From: Nostocoides sp. F2B08
GTDB taxonomy: Bacteria; Actinomycetota; Actinomycetes; Actinomycetales; Dermatophilaceae
Reading direction: 5' to 3'
Length of the DNA: 64,000 bases
Assembly: GCF_009184895.1 (NCBI RefSeq)
Contig: NZ_WESE01000005.1
Span: 186,001 to 250,000 of the forward strand
Shown here one piece after another: positions 27,240 to 37,747 of the stretch. A program made the position numbers and the translations under genes. Positions within the stretch are counted from its first letter, which is position 1. Each line of letters starts with the position of its first letter. The notes below the pieces were generated by a model. It did not search any database. It was not told the DNA's origin and saw only the letters and a list, made by a program, of their open reading frames with translations.

Positions 27240-27283
27240 ATTCGGTGTCCACATTGCACAGCCGATAGGGATCCATCAGGACT

Positions 27284-28360
27284 CTACCCGATCGGGGAGC
27301 CGGATCGGGACCGGCTCGAATGTCGCTGTCCGCCAGTGCGTTTCGACGGCAGCGAGGTCCCCCGCCCGCGCCCGCGGGGTGTGATCGGTGCCACGCCGGG
27401 GCGGCGTGTCGAGCCGTCGGGCTCCAGATCGGCCAGTGCGGCCGAGATCCCGTGGACGACCGACCCGAGGATCGGCAGCGACACGTGTCCCACACCGTGC
27501 AGGGCGATGTTGCGCGCCTTCAGGTCCGGGTGGTCGATCGCCGCGTTGTGCTGGGGGAAGACGAGCTGGTCGAGGTCGGACCAGTAGGCGATGAAACGGG
27601 TCCGGCACTCCGGGACCGGCTTGCGCAGCTCGGCGATCAGACCGCTGTCCGGGCGCATCTGGGCCACCAGCCGGGTCGGCCATGCGTACGCGGCGTACGT
27701 GCCGCCGTGGGGCGTCCCCAGCGTGACGAGGGTGTGAACTCGGTCGTCGCCGCCGAGCCGGGTGATGTAGTAGCGCGCGATGAGCCCGCCGAGGCTGTGC
27801 CCGACGATGTGGATGCGCTCGTAGCCGGTCTCAGCGACGATCCGCTCGATCTCCTCGCCGAGGTGCGCGGCGGCCACGCGGATGTCGGAGACGATGGGGG
27901 AGTAGTTGAGCGTCGTCAGCTGGTGGAAGCCGCGAGAGCGGAGTCCACGACGCAGGAGCGTGAAGATCGATCGGTTGTCGATGAGGCCATGGATCATGAG
28001 GATCGGGGTGCCGGCCGCCTCGATGTCGGAGACCAGCAGACCGCGCTGGTGCGGCGGCAGGTGCTCGATGCGGTACCCCTGATCCGCCCGCTCGGCGCGC
28101 TCGGCCATCACCCCGAAGGGGTAGGTCACGAGGTGTGCGGCGAGCCATCCGGTCTCGATCGCCGCGCCGGCCAGGCCGCTCGGGGTGGCCAGACCCCGGG
28201 CCATCTCGCCGAAGATGTCGGCGGCGCCACGGGCGACGACCGTCGCACCGCGGGCGGCTCCGACGGCGCTGCGCACGAGAGGAGCCTGGCCGAAGCCCAG
28301 CTGGTCGCAGGCGTCCCGGGCTCCGCGCACGAGCGGGTTGGAGGACGGTGACGTCGTCAT
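27284..28360 (-). CDS. Alpha/beta hydrolase, lipase-like
   Basis: 358 residues. Nucleophile elbow [15 protein letters not shown], oxyanion region [12 protein letters not shown] and a late His (HGVGHVSLP) form a complete lipase-like triad. TPHGGTYAA is typical of triacylglycerol lipase/LipA-like proteins. There is no signal peptide; the N-terminal ~90 residues are small-residue rich with possible membrane-contact helices. ATG 28360 follows AAGGAGCC at a good distance. The end is a low-complexity Arg/Ser-rich tail. Substrate unknown, probably an ester lipid. Confidence 0.87.
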   Translation of the reverse strand: MTTSPSSNPLVRGARDACDQLGFGQAPLVRSAVGAARGATVVARGAADIFGEMARGLATPSGLAGAAIETGWLAAHLVTYPFGVMAERAERADQGYRIEHLPPHQRGLLVSDIEAAGTPILMIHGLIDNRSIFTLLRRGLRSRGFHQLTTLNYSPIVSDIRVAAAHLGEEIERIVAETGYERIHIVGHSLGGLIARYYITRLGGDDRVHTLVTLGTPHGGTYAAYAWPTRLVAQMRPDSGLIAELRKPVPECRTRFIAYWSDLDQLVFPQHNAAIDHPDLKARNIALHGVGHVSLPILGSVVHGISAALADLEPDGSTRRPGVAPITPRGRGRGTSLPSKRTGGQRHSSRSRSGSPIG

Positions 28361-28526
28361 CGACGCAGGCTCCTTCTCGATCGCACTCCAGTGGGCAGGC
28401 TTCTCACGGTACACGTGCGACCTGCTCACACCGGCCGAATCGGAGGGATCAGGGCACCGGGCCCGAGGACGCGTGGCGCGCGTCACGCCTGGCCGCCGCG
28501 CCTCCCGTGAGTGTCGCGGCGGGCAC

Positions 28527-28532
28527 TAAGGT
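28527..28532 (+). promoter_or_regulatory. -10 element, leaderless type
   Basis: TAAGGT, 7 bases, then ATG 28540. Confidence 0.55.
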
Positions 28533-28539
28533 GGGCGCC

Positions 28540-28959
28540 ATGAGCGAGTCCGCATCGGTCCCCGCCTCGCCCGTTCGGGTCGTCGTCGCCAAACCCGGCC
28601 TGGACGGTCACGACAGGGGCGCCAAGGTCGTGGCGCGAGCCCTGCGCGACGCAGGCATGGAGGTCGTCTACACCGGGTTGCACCAGACGCCCGAGCAGAT
28701 CGCCGAGGCGGCAATCCAGGAGGATGCCGACGCCGTGGGACTCTCCGTGCTCTCCGGCGCCCACATGACCCTGTTCGCCAAGGTGATCGACGAGCTGCGC
28801 AAGCGCGACGCGGAGGACATCGTCGTGTTCGGCGGCGGCATCATCCCCGAGGCCGACATCCCCACGCTCAAGGAGCTCGGCGTGGCTCAGATCTTCACCC
28901 CGGGGGCCACGACCCACGAGATCGTCGACTGGGTCCGCTCCGCCTGCTCCGGTCGCTGA
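28540..28959 (+). CDS. Stand-alone cobalamin-binding domain protein (methylmalonyl-CoA mutase C-terminal type)
   Basis: 139 residues. [19 protein letters not shown] contains the DxHxxG B12-ligand motif with His as the lower cobalt ligand; SVLSGAH and [11 protein letters not shown] are the other corrin-contact signatures. This is the size of the small subunit of two-part acyl-CoA mutases (methylmalonyl-, isobutyryl- or ethylmalonyl-CoA mutase). No catalytic large subunit lies in the window, so its partner must be elsewhere. ATG 28540 is fixed by TAAGGT at 7-base spacing. Confidence 0.9.
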   Translation: MSESASVPASPVRVVVAKPGLDGHDRGAKVVARALRDAGMEVVYTGLHQTPEQIAEAAIQEDADAVGLSVLSGAHMTLFAKVIDELRKRDAEDIVVFGGGIIPEADIPTLKELGVAQIFTPGATTHEIVDWVRSACSGR

Positions 28960-28994
28960 GCCGTCACCGCACCCACCACCACGCAAGCCCGCCG

Positions 28995-29936
28995 GTGCGC
29001 CGCGTCATCCATACCGCCCAGGCGCTGGTCGACGCCGTCGTCGAGGTGCCACACCTGCCCCAGCGGGGCGGGAACGTGATGGCCACCTCCTACACGCGGT
29101 ATGCGGGGGGCGCCGTGACCATCCTCCTCGCCGCAGCCCGATGCGGGGCGAGCGCCGTCCATGCGGGCTCGGTCGGGACCGGCCCCAACGGCGATCTGAT
29201 CAGGGCCACGCTCGCGGACGACGGGATTCCGGTCAGCAGTCCGCCGGTCGCCGACCTCGACACGGGCGTCTGCGTCGTCATGCTCGAGGCCTCGGCGGAA
29301 CGCACCTTCGTCACGACGATGGGGGCCGAGCGCCGCGTCACGCACCAGAGCCTGTCGACGGCCCGGCCGGGACCGGGAGACATCGTGTGCGTCAGCGGCT
29401 ACAGCCTCATCGAGCCGACCGTCACCGGCCTCCTGCCCTGGCTGGAGTCGCTCGAAGGCGTCGAGGTCGTCCTCGACCCCGGGGCGGTGTTCACGGACCT
29501 GCCCGCGGACGTCCGCACCCGAGCCCTCGCGGCCACGACGGTCTGGACCGGCAACGCCGCCGAGGCGGAGGCGCTCGCGGGCTCCGCCGACCTCGAGCGC
29601 GCGCCGGCGCGCGTCGCCGCGCATCTGCGGCCCGATTCAGTCGTCGTGGTCCGCGACGGGGAACGCGGCTGTGCGGTCCGAGTCGGCGGTGCCGACGTCC
29701 TCGTCCCCGGCTTTCCACAGACCCCGGTCGATACGAACGGAGCGGGGGACACGCATACCGGGGCTCTCTGCGCGAGGGCCGCGCAGCCGGCGGTGCCCAG
29801 CCGCGAGGTGCGGGAGTGGGCCGAGGCGGCCCGCTACGCCAACGCCGCCGCGGCCATCAAGGTGACCCGTCGGGGACCGACGACCGTCCCGACCGCGGCC
29901 GAGGTCGAGGAGTTCCTCGCCGGCAGCGCCCGGTGA
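28995..29936 (+). CDS. PfkB-family carbohydrate kinase
   Basis: 313 residues of the ribokinase/PfkB superfamily. The N-terminal part contains GGNVMATSYTRYAGGA, which corresponds to the substrate-binding lid and first signature; signature 2 is DTNGAGDTHTGALCARA with the catalytic Asp. It phosphorylates a sugar, nucleoside or related compound with ATP; the substrate cannot be told. GTG 28995 gives a normal N-terminus. It follows the B12-binding gene by 35 bp on the same strand. Confidence 0.88.
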   Translation: MRRVIHTAQALVDAVVEVPHLPQRGGNVMATSYTRYAGGAVTILLAAARCGASAVHAGSVGTGPNGDLIRATLADDGIPVSSPPVADLDTGVCVVMLEASAERTFVTTMGAERRVTHQSLSTARPGPGDIVCVSGYSLIEPTVTGLLPWLESLEGVEVVLDPGAVFTDLPADVRTRALAATTVWTGNAAEAEALAGSADLERAPARVAAHLRPDSVVVVRDGERGCAVRVGGADVLVPGFPQTPVDTNGAGDTHTGALCARAAQPAVPSREVREWAEAARYANAAAAIKVTRRGPTTVPTAAEVEEFLAGSAR

Positions 29937-30053
29937 CGCCGACCACCGGAAGGGATGAGCCCGTATCCGGACCGTCCGGCGCACCGTTCAGCCGCCCGGG
30001 GATGTGATCCACCCGACCGTCGCAGCCGAGGTGGTGGCCTCTCGGCCTCCCGA

Positions 30054-30059
30054 TAGGCT
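30054..30059 (+). promoter_or_regulatory. -10-like element of the suc operon
   Basis: TAGGCT about 44 bases before the sucC start; a transcript would begin near 30066 with a short leader. No clear -35 seen. Confidence 0.4.
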
Positions 30060-30103
30060 CGGAGCCATCTACCCCCGACGAGACCGAAGGACGGCAGCAT
30101 CTC

Positions 30104-31276
30104 GTGGACCTCTTTGAGTATCAAGCCCGTGACGTATTCGAGAAGCACGGGGTCCCCGTGCTCGCCGGTGAGGTGGCGACAACGCCACAGCAGGCTCGCG
30201 AGGCCGCGGAGCGCGTCGGCGCCGAGAGTGGTGGCGTGACGGTCGTCAAGGCCCAGGTCAAGACCGGTGGCCGCGGTAAGGCCGGTGGCGTGAAGGTGGC
30301 CAAGTCCGTGGACGAGGCCGAGCAGCACGCCGAGGCCATCCTCGGGATGGACATCAAGGGCCACACCGTCCACACCGTGATGATCGCCCAGGGCGCGCAG
30401 ATCGCCGAGGAGTACTACTTCTCCATCCTGCTCGACCGGGCCAACCGGTCCTACCTCGCCATGTGCAGCAAGGAGGGCGGCGTGGACATCGAGACGCTGG
30501 CGGTCGAGCGGCCCGAGGCGCTGGCCAAGGTCGCGGTCGATCCCAACGTCGGCATCGACGAGGGCAAAGCGCGTGAGATCGTCGATGCCGCGGGCTTCGA
30601 GGGACAGACCGCCGATGACATCGCCCCCGTGCTGCAGCGGCTGTGGACCGTCTACCACGCCGAGGACGCGACGCTCGTCGAGGTCAACCCCCTGGTCAAG
30701 ACCGAGGACGGTCAGATCCTCGCGCTCGACGGCAAGGTGACCCTCGACGCGAACGCGGACTTCCGCCAGCCCGACCACGCCGCGCTGGAGGACCAGGCCG
30801 AGACCGACCCGCTGGAGGCCGCCGCCAAGGAGAAGGACCTCAACTACGTCAAGCTCGACGGCAACGTCGGCATCATCGGCAACGGCGCCGGCCTCGTCAT
30901 GAGCACCCTCGACGTCGTCGCCTACGCGGGCGAGCAGCACGGCTCCAAGCCCGCCAACTTCCTCGACATCGGCGGCGGCGCCAGCGCCGAGGTCATGGCC
31001 AACGGCCTGCACATCATCCTCAGCGACCCGCAGGTGAAGTCCGTGTTCGTCAACGTCTTCGGCGGCATCACCGCCTGCGACGCGGTGGCCAACGGCATCG
31101 TCGGTGCCCTGGAGAAGCTCGGCGACGAGGAGGACCGCCCGCTCGTGGTTCGCCTCGACGGCAACAACGTCGAGGAGGGCCGGCGCATCCTCGCCGAGTT
31201 CGGCCACCCGCTCGTGACCATCGAAGAGACCATGGACGGCGCCGCGGCCAAGGCCGCCGAGCTGGCCGCGAAGTAA
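30104..31276 (+). CDS. sucC: Succinyl-CoA synthetase (ADP-forming), beta subunit
   Basis: Citric acid cycle enzyme: succinyl-CoA + ADP + Pi to succinate + ATP + CoA. 390 residues, normal length. N-terminal ATP-grasp domain ([35 protein letters not shown]) and C-terminal ligase domain ([27 protein letters not shown]). GTG start with GAAGGA somewhat upstream. sucD follows after 16 bases in the same operon. Confidence 0.98.
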   Translation: MDLFEYQARDVFEKHGVPVLAGEVATTPQQAREAAERVGAESGGVTVVKAQVKTGGRGKAGGVKVAKSVDEAEQHAEAILGMDIKGHTVHTVMIAQGAQIAEEYYFSILLDRANRSYLAMCSKEGGVDIETLAVERPEALAKVAVDPNVGIDEGKAREIVDAAGFEGQTADDIAPVLQRLWTVYHAEDATLVEVNPLVKTEDGQILALDGKVTLDANADFRQPDHAALEDQAETDPLEAAAKEKDLNYVKLDGNVGIIGNGAGLVMSTLDVVAYAGEQHGSKPANFLDIGGGASAEVMANGLHIILSDPQVKSVFVNVFGGITACDAVANGIVGALEKLGDEEDRPLVVRLDGNNVEEGRRILAEFGHPLVTIEETMDGAAAKAAELAAK

Positions 31277-31292
31277 AGGGACCCACACAGAC

Positions 31293-32177
31293 ATGGCAAT
31301 CTTCCTCACCGCAGACTCCAAGGTCATCGTCCAGGGCATGACCGGCAGCGAGGGCATGAAGCACACGACGCGCATGCTGGCCTCTGGCACGCAGGTCGTC
31401 GGCGGCGTCAACCCGCGCAAGGCCGGCCAGGTCGTCGACTTCCCGAACGACACGCAGGTCCCCGTCTTCGGCTCGGTCGCCGAGGCGATGAAGGAGACCG
31501 GCGCCGACGTCTCCGTCCTCTTCGTCCCCCCGGCGTTCGCCAAGGACGCCGTCGTCGAGGCCGTCGACGCCGGCATCGGCCTCGCGGTCGTCATCACGGA
31601 GGGCATCGCCGTCCGCGACACGGCCGAGTTCTACAACTACAGCCTCGGCAAGGGCACCCGGATCATCGGCCCCAACTGCCCGGGTCTGATCAGCCCCGGG
31701 AAGTCCAACGCCGGCATCATCCCGGCGAACATCTCCGGCCCCGGTCGGATCGGACTCGTCAGCAAGTCCGGCACGCTGACCTACCAGATGATGTACGAGC
31801 TCAAGGACTTCGGCTTCTCCACCGCGGTCGGCATCGGCGGTGACCCGATCATCGGCACCACCCACATCGACTGCCTCGAGGCCTTCGAGAACGACCCCGA
31901 GACCGACGCGATCGTCATGATCGGCGAGATCGGCGGCGACGCGGAGGAGCGGGCCGCCGCATACATCGAGGAGCATGTGACCAAGCCGGTCGTCGGCTAC
32001 GTCGCGGGCTTCACCGCCCCGGAGGGCAAGACGATGGGCCACGCCGGCGCGATCGTGTCCGGCTCCTCCGGCACGGCGCAGGCCAAGAAGGAGGCCCTCG
32101 AGGCCGCCGGGGTCAAGGTCGGCAAGACCCCGTCCGAGACGGCCGCTCTCATGCGGGAGATCATGCAGGACCGCTGA
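31293..32177 (+). CDS. sucD: Succinyl-CoA synthetase, alpha subunit
   Basis: 294 residues. CoA-binding Rossmann domain at the N-terminus ([16 protein letters not shown]), then the ligase domain with the phosphohistidine His250 in [11 protein letters not shown]. Forms the heterotetramer with SucC. AAGGGA before the ATG. Two strong hairpins follow the stop codon and probably end the operon. Confidence 0.98.
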   Translation: MAIFLTADSKVIVQGMTGSEGMKHTTRMLASGTQVVGGVNPRKAGQVVDFPNDTQVPVFGSVAEAMKETGADVSVLFVPPAFAKDAVVEAVDAGIGLAVVITEGIAVRDTAEFYNYSLGKGTRIIGPNCPGLISPGKSNAGIIPANISGPGRIGLVSKSGTLTYQMMYELKDFGFSTAVGIGGDPIIGTTHIDCLEAFENDPETDAIVMIGEIGGDAEERAAAYIEEHVTKPVVGYVAGFTAPEGKTMGHAGAIVSGSSGTAQAKKEALEAAGVKVGKTPSETAALMREIMQDR

Positions 32178-32206
32178 GCGCGACCGTCCCCGCGGACGGA
32201 TCGCGC
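32178..32206 (+). terminator. First terminator hairpin after sucD
   Basis: Stem GCGCGACCGTCC (32178-32189) pairs with GGACGG plus TCGCGC (32194-32206) with a single bulged A at 32200 and a 4-base loop. It starts directly after the stop codon. Confidence 0.65.
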
Positions 32207-32221
32207 ACCACGCACCCGTGA

Positions 32222-32256
32222 CAGAGGCTCGGGCGACTGTGTCGCCCGAGCCTCTG
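32222..32256 (+). terminator. Second terminator hairpin after sucD
   Basis: Perfect 16-bp stem: left arm 32222-32237 (CAGAGGCTCGGGCGAC), loop TGT, right arm 32241-32256. No T-tract. Separates sucCD from the DUF6350-purN-purH group. Confidence 0.8.
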
Positions 32257-32474
32257 CTCCCCTGTGATGTGCCCCTGCATGAGCTCCATCGATCGTTCAG
32301 ACGCACGACATCGCCCATCGGTTGCATCGCACGGCGTCTCGAGTGCGCGCTCTGTCGCCCTCGTGTCGGGTCTGGATCACTGAGGCCGCGGGGCGAGGTG
32401 TCGGGTAGCGCTTCACCGCGCACCGGCGTGTACGGCGGGGCTCCAGTTCGCTCCTGCGGTTGACTAGAGGGACC

Positions 32475-33707
32475 ATGAGCCCCATCGACCTGCTCCGCCG
32501 CGCGTTGCCCTCGACCGGCTCCGGCGCGGACGGGCATACATCGCGGGTGACGCAGGGCCCGCAGTCCGGCTCCATCGCGCGCGCGGCGCTGCGCGGCGCC
32601 TCCACGGCCTGCGCCACTCTCGTGCCGGTCCTCCTCATCGCGTCGGTGTTCTGGGTGACGACGGCGGATCCGGCGCTCGGCTGGGTCGAGGCGAGCCTGG
32701 CCGGCGCCGCGTTCTGGCTGCTCGCGCACGGCGTCCCACTCGTCACCGGGAGCGGTGTCCTCGGCATCGTCCCGCTCGGGGCGCTGCTCGGCGTCGTCGC
32801 GCTCGGGACCTGGTCCGCCGGACGGGCGACGTGGGCCGCGGCGGAGCACGGGTACCGGGCCGCCGGGAGGGTCGCGGCCGCCTGGGCGGCCGGCTACGCA
32901 GGCGTGCTCGGCCTCGTCGGGACGGCCTGCCTCGCCGGTCCGATGACCCCGCACATCGGCCGCTGGCTGACGGCGACGGTCGCGGTGCCGGCTCTGATGG
33001 GCGTCGTCGGGATGGTCCGCTCCCTCGACCACGACGACGTCGACGAGCTCCTCGAACGCGCGCACGCCCCGGCCGCGCTGCGGCGGGGTTGGCGACCGGC
33101 CCTGCACGCAACGGCCGTCCTGCTCGCTGCCGGCACCCTGGCCGCCGTGGTCGCCGTGGGGCTGTCGGTCGGCGACGTCCTGGCCCTGCAGTCCGACCTC
33201 CGCCCGGGTCTCGTCGGGGGAGTCGTGTTGACCTTCATCCAGGTTATGGCGCTGCCGAACCTCGGCCTCTGGATCCTCTCCTTCGTCGCAGGTCCGGGGT
33301 TCAGCGTCGTCGACGGCGCCGCGGTGACCTGGGACGGCGCGAGCACCGCGCTCGTGCCGATGATCCCCGTCCTGGGGGCCCATCCGGAGCCCGTGGCCTT
33401 CCCATCGGCGACGCCCCTCATCGCGCTGACGGTCGTGGCGACGGGGGCCTGGCTGGGCTGGCAGAGCCTCGCCGCGACGGCGCGACTCGCCAGCCTGCGC
33501 GCGAAGGCCCTCACCGTCCTGTCGGCGGTCGCGTCGACCGGCGCGCTCATCGCCCTTCTCGACCGGATCGGGGGCGGGTCGCTCGGCATGGGTCGCCTCG
33601 TCGACGTCGGAGCCCCCGCCGCGATACTCGGCCTCACCGTCGCCGGCTGGCTGCTCCTCGGCGCCGCACTCGTGCTCGCCTGGGACTGGCGCAGCCTGAA
33701 CCGGTGA
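32475..33707 (+). CDS. DUF6350 polytopic membrane protein
   Basis: 410 residues with about nine to ten transmembrane helices, Ala/Val/Leu/Gly rich, with no charged catalytic motif. Assigned to DUF6350 from its position and character; this unassigned actinobacterial family is commonly found between sucD and purN. The cytoplasmic head is rich in Ser/Gly. ATG 32475 is taken as start; an in-frame start at 32460 is less likely. The purN ribosome binding site begins at its stop codon, so the two are co-expressed. Function unknown. Confidence 0.8.
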   Translation: MSPIDLLRRALPSTGSGADGHTSRVTQGPQSGSIARAALRGASTACATLVPVLLIASVFWVTTADPALGWVEASLAGAAFWLLAHGVPLVTGSGVLGIVPLGALLGVVALGTWSAGRATWAAAEHGYRAAGRVAAAWAAGYAGVLGLVGTACLAGPMTPHIGRWLTATVAVPALMGVVGMVRSLDHDDVDELLERAHAPAALRRGWRPALHATAVLLAAGTLAAVVAVGLSVGDVLALQSDLRPGLVGGVVLTFIQVMALPNLGLWILSFVAGPGFSVVDGAAVTWDGASTALVPMIPVLGAHPEPVAFPSATPLIALTVVATGAWLGWQSLAATARLASLRAKALTVLSAVASTGALIALLDRIGGGSLGMGRLVDVGAPAAILGLTVAGWLLLGAALVLAWDWRSLNR

Positions 33708-33714
33708 GGAGGCG

Positions 33715-34323
33715 ATGATCGCCCCTCCGCCGTCGCCCCTGCGCATCGTCGTCCTCGTCTCCGGGTCGGGCACCAACCTGCAGGCGCTTCTCGACGCCGG
33801 CCCACCCGAGCAGACCGGGTATGCGGTGGTCGCCGTCAGTGCGGACCGCCCCGGGACGGGGGGCGAGGATCGGGCCCGCGAGCGGGGCATCCCGACGTTC
33901 GTCGTCCGCGTCGCGGACTTCGCCACCCGCGCCGAGTGGGACGCGGCGCTGACGCGGGAGGTCGCCGCGCATACCCCGGAGCTCGTCGTGTCGGCGGGGT
34001 TCATGAAGGTTCTCGGCGGTCGGTTCCTCGACCGGTTCCCGACGATCAACACGCATCCGGCGCTGCTTCCGAGCTTCCCCGGCACGCACGGGGTGCGGGA
34101 CGCGCTGGCCCACGGCGTCAAGGTGACCGGGTGCACCTGCCACTGGGTCGACGGCGGCGTCGACACCGGACCGATCATCGACCAGCGCGCCGTGCGGGTC
34201 GAGCCGGGCGACACCGAGGGCATCCTCCACGAGCGCATCAAGGTGGCCGAGCGGGCCATGCTCGTCGACGTCGTGCGTGCCCTGGCCGCCGAGCGCCGCG
34301 CCGGACTGCGGCCCCTAGACTGA
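33715..34323 (+). CDS. purN: Phosphoribosylglycinamide formyltransferase
   Basis: Transfers the formyl group from 10-formyl-THF to GAR, the third step of de novo purine synthesis. 202 residues. The nucleotide-binding start [16 protein letters not shown], the catalytic Asn-His pair in [16 protein letters not shown] and the Asp in [10 protein letters not shown] are all present. GAGGAGG precedes the ATG. The next gene, purH, carries the other folate-dependent formyl transfer of the pathway. Confidence 0.97.
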   Translation: MIAPPPSPLRIVVLVSGSGTNLQALLDAGPPEQTGYAVVAVSADRPGTGGEDRARERGIPTFVVRVADFATRAEWDAALTREVAAHTPELVVSAGFMKVLGGRFLDRFPTINTHPALLPSFPGTHGVRDALAHGVKVTGCTCHWVDGGVDTGPIIDQRAVRVEPGDTEGILHERIKVAERAMLVDVVRALAAERRAGLRPLD

Positions 34324-34436
34324 CCGGAGACGACTGGCGAGGGTGGGCGACCACCAGGGAGTCACCAGCCGGCATCGCCCGCCTGGGTGCCGGCAGAGCC
34401 GACCGATACCCCGATCACGAGGAGCGATCCGCCGCG

Positions 34437-36104
34437 ATGTCCGACGTCCCCGCTGCCCGACCCCCCGCCGACCCCGCCGAGCCCGACCAGGCCGACCAGG
34501 ACGGCGTCCGCCCGGTCCGCAGGGCACTGGTCTCGGTCTACGACAAGACCGGGCTCGAGGACCTCGTCCGAGGCCTGCACGAGGCCGGCGTCGCGCTCGT
34601 CTCGACCGGTGGCTCCGCGGCGTTGATCGAGTCGCTCGGCGTGCCGGTGACCCGGGTCGAGGACCTCACCGGCTTCCCCGAGTGCCTCGACGGGCGCGTC
34701 AAGACGCTGCACCCGCACGTGCACGCCGGGCTGCTCGCCGACACCCGGCGCCCCGAGCATGTCGCGCAGCTCGGCGAGCTGGGCGTCGAGCCGTTCGAGC
34801 TCGTCGTGTGCAACCTCTATCCCTTCGCGGCGACGGTCGCCTCTGGCGCGTCGCCGGACGAGTGCATCGAGCAGATCGACATCGGCGGGCCGTCGATGGT
34901 CCGGGCGGCGGCCAAGAACCACCCGAGCGTCGCCATCGTCACGAGCCCGCAGCGGTATGCGCTGGTCCTGGACGCGGTCCGCTCCGGCGGGTTCACGCTC
35001 GAGCAGCGCAAACGGCTCGCGGCCGAGGCCTTCGTCCACACCGCGACCTATGACACCCACGTCGCCTCGTGGCTGGGTAACGCCTATACCGACACCTCCG
35101 ACGGCACCGGCTTCCCCGCCTGGGTGGGCGCGACGTGGGACAAGGTGTCCGTGCTCCGCTACGGCGAGAACCCGCACCAGCGGGCGGCGCTGTACGCCAA
35201 CGGCTTCCAGCCGCAGCCGGGGCTGGCGCAGGCGGAGGTGCTGCACGGCAAGGAGATGTCCTACAACAACTACGTCGACGCGGACGCGGCGGTGCGGGCC
35301 GCCTACGACAACGGCGACCGGCCGACCGTCGCGGTCGTCAAGCACGCCAACCCGTGCGGCATCGCGGTGGCCACCGAGGACGAGGGGATCGCCGAGGCGC
35401 ACCGCAAGGCGCACGAGTGCGACCCGGTCTCGGCGTTCGGAGGGATCATCGCGACCAACCGACCGGTCACGCTAGCCATGGCCGAACGCGTCGCCGACAT
35501 CTTCACCGAGGTCGTCGTCGCGCCCTCCTTCGACGACGACGCCCTCGAGGTGCTGACCCGCAAGAAGAACATCCGCCTGGTCCGGTGCGCAGCGCCGCCG
35601 CTCGGCGGGGTCGAGACCCGGCCCGTGTCCGGCGGCCTCCTCATGCAGCAGCGCGATGCCGTCGACGCCGTCGTCCGCGACGACTCCGGCGTGGTCACCG
35701 GCGGCGACGCACCCGAGCACTGGCGCCTCGTCAGCGGCGAACCGGCCGACGATGCGGTCCTCGCCGACCTCGTCATGGCGTGGCGGGCCGTGCGAGCCGT
35801 GAAGTCCAACGCGATCCTGTTGGCCAGGGACGGCGCCTCGGTCGGTATCGGCATGGGTCAGGTCAACCGGGTGGACTCGTGCCGGCTCGCCGTGGAGCGC
35901 GCCGGAGCCGAGCGGGTCCGCGGCGCCGTCGCGGCCTCGGACGCGTTCTTCCCCTTCGCCGACGGTCTGCAGATCCTCCTCGACGCCGGCGTGCGAGCCG
36001 TCGTGGCACCGGGCGGCTCGGTCCGCGACGAGGAGGTCGTCGCGGCGGCGGCGGGGGCCGGGGTAACGATGTACTTCACCGGCACGCGCCACTTCGCGCA
36101 CTGA
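34437..36104 (+). CDS. purH: Bifunctional AICAR formyltransferase / IMP cyclohydrolase
   Basis: Performs the last two steps to IMP. 555 residues. The N-terminal MGS-like cyclohydrolase domain ([42 protein letters not shown]) is followed by the AICARFT domain with [10 protein letters not shown], whose Lys-His are catalytic, and the C-terminal DAFFPFADG and [14 protein letters not shown] 34437 is preceded by GAGGAG; an N-terminal Pro/Asp-rich extension of about 28 residues precedes the conserved start. The open frame upstream to 33936 is a shadow of purN. Confidence 0.97.
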   Translation: MSDVPAARPPADPAEPDQADQDGVRPVRRALVSVYDKTGLEDLVRGLHEAGVALVSTGGSAALIESLGVPVTRVEDLTGFPECLDGRVKTLHPHVHAGLLADTRRPEHVAQLGELGVEPFELVVCNLYPFAATVASGASPDECIEQIDIGGPSMVRAAAKNHPSVAIVTSPQRYALVLDAVRSGGFTLEQRKRLAAEAFVHTATYDTHVASWLGNAYTDTSDGTGFPAWVGATWDKVSVLRYGENPHQRAALYANGFQPQPGLAQAEVLHGKEMSYNNYVDADAAVRAAYDNGDRPTVAVVKHANPCGIAVATEDEGIAEAHRKAHECDPVSAFGGIIATNRPVTLAMAERVADIFTEVVVAPSFDDDALEVLTRKKNIRLVRCAAPPLGGVETRPVSGGLLMQQRDAVDAVVRDDSGVVTGGDAPEHWRLVSGEPADDAVLADLVMAWRAVRAVKSNAILLARDGASVGIGMGQVNRVDSCRLAVERAGAERVRGAVAASDAFFPFADGLQILLDAGVRAVVAPGGSVRDEEVVAAAAGAGVTMYFTGTRHFAH

Positions 36105-36140
36105 GACGCGTCGGGCGCCGAACGAGGGCATGCTGGACCC

Positions 36141-37745
36141 ATGACGGAGCTACCGATCGGTAACCAGGACGGCATGCTCAGGGGACTCGCCGACCTGCCC
36201 GATGAGCTCGACGTCCTCGTCGTCGGTGCCGGTCTGTCCGGGATCGGGTTGGGATACCGGCTCGCCCAGTCGCTCCCCGACATCTCGTATGCGCTGGTCG
36301 AGTCCCGCGGCACGATCGGCGGGACGTGGGACCTGTTCCGCTACCCCGGGGTCCGCTCGGACTCGGACATGTTCACCTTCTCGTTCCCCTTCCGGCCGTG
36401 GGCCGGGCGCCGGGCGCTGGCGTCCGGTGACGACATCCGGGGCTACCTCGAGGACACGGTCGCCGAGTCGGGGATCGGCGACCGGATCCACTACGGCTGC
36501 AGGGTCGTCGCCGCGTCGTGGTCGACGCCGGAGCAGCGGTGGACGGTCGAGCTCGAGGCGACCGACGCGACCGGCGAGGTCTTCCGCCGCTCGGTGCGCA
36601 CCGCATACCTCCACTTCGCGAGCGGCTACTACCGCTACGACCAGGGCTACGACCCGGTCTTCGCGGGCCGTGAGGACTTCGCCGGGCGCATCGTGCACCC
36701 GCAGTTCTGGCCCGAGGACCTCGACCATGAGGGCACGCGGGTGGTCGTCATCGGGTCCGGCGCGACTGCGGTGACACTCGTGCCTGCGCTGGCCGAGCAG
36801 GCGGCGCACGTCGTCATGCTCCAGCGGACGCCGACCTACATCTACTCGGTCCCCGGGGCCGACCGGCTCGCCGATGGACTCCGGGCGGTCCTCCCCGCGC
36901 AGCTCGCGCACCGGGTCGTGCGCGCGAAGAACGTCGGGATGCAGACCCTGCTCTACCGCCTGTCCCGAACGCGTCCGGAGCTCACGAAGCGGCTCATCCT
37001 CGGCGACGTCCGCCGACGGCTGCCGGAGGACGTCGTCCGCGAGCACTTCGACCCGCCGTACGGCGTCTGGGACCAGAGACTCTGCGCCGTTCCCGACGGC
37101 GACTTCTTCGAGGCCATCCAAGCCGGCCGCGCGTCGGTCGTCACCGGCACCATCGACCGGTTCGTTCCCGAGGGCGTGCGCTTGGCCGACGGCCGCGTCA
37201 TCGAGGCCGACATCGTCGTGACGGCCACCGGGCTGTCGCTGTCGATCATGGGCGGCGCCCGGATCGCTGTCGACGGCGAGCCCGTCCGCCTCGGGGAGCG
37301 CTTCGCCTACCGCGGGGCCATGCTCTCCGGGGTGCCCAACGCCTCGATGACGGTCGGCTACTCCAACGCCTCATGGACCCTGCGCGCCGACCTCGTCAGC
37401 CGCTACGTCGTGCGGGTGCTTCGCCACCTGCGCGAGCACGGCCTGGGGGTCGCGGTGCCGGTCGCCCCGGAGGGTATGCGCGCCGGGCCGATCCTCGACC
37501 TCACCTCCGGCTACGTCCAGCGTGCCGTCGCCGACCTGCCCAAGGTCGGTGACCGGGCGCCGTGGAAGATGCCGCAGAGCTACCTGCACGACCGCCGCGC
37601 GTTCCCGCGGGCCGACGTGACCGCGGACATGGTGTTCCATCCGGTAGGAGCCGCGGCCACCGGGGTCCCGACCGGTGCGGCAGCACCCGCCGAGCTCGAC
37701 GCCGGCGCTGCCGGCACCGGCCCGGTCCTCGCGGGAAGGGAGTGA
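36141..37745 (+). CDS. Flavin-containing monooxygenase, Baeyer-Villiger (EthA-like) type
   Basis: 534 residues. FAD-binding GAGLSGIGLGYRLAQ near residue 30, the Baeyer-Villiger fingerprint FAGRIVHPQFWP (FxGxxxHxxxWP form), and the NADPH-binding GSGATAVTLVPALAE. EthA-like enzymes oxidise ketones to esters or sulfur and nitrogen atoms; the substrate is unknown. ATG 36141 follows the purH stop by 36 bases. The SDR gene begins 2 bases after its stop, so both probably act on one lipophilic substrate: the dehydrogenase could make the ketone that this enzyme oxidises. Confidence 0.92.
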   Translation: MTELPIGNQDGMLRGLADLPDELDVLVVGAGLSGIGLGYRLAQSLPDISYALVESRGTIGGTWDLFRYPGVRSDSDMFTFSFPFRPWAGRRALASGDDIRGYLEDTVAESGIGDRIHYGCRVVAASWSTPEQRWTVELEATDATGEVFRRSVRTAYLHFASGYYRYDQGYDPVFAGREDFAGRIVHPQFWPEDLDHEGTRVVVIGSGATAVTLVPALAEQAAHVVMLQRTPTYIYSVPGADRLADGLRAVLPAQLAHRVVRAKNVGMQTLLYRLSRTRPELTKRLILGDVRRRLPEDVVREHFDPPYGVWDQRLCAVPDGDFFEAIQAGRASVVTGTIDRFVPEGVRLADGRVIEADIVVTATGLSLSIMGGARIAVDGEPVRLGERFAYRGAMLSGVPNASMTVGYSNASWTLRADLVSRYVVRVLRHLREHGLGVAVPVAPEGMRAGPILDLTSGYVQRAVADLPKVGDRAPWKMPQSYLHDRRAFPRADVTADMVFHPVGAAATGVPTGAAAPAELDAGAAGTGPVLAGRE

Positions 37746-37747
37746 GT

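Noticed and set aside
27072-27240. Cyclic-di-AMP riboswitch in the leader of the M23 peptidase
   Set aside because: Such genes often carry one in actinobacteria, but I could not find the conserved motif elements; only a promoter and a plain leader are visible.
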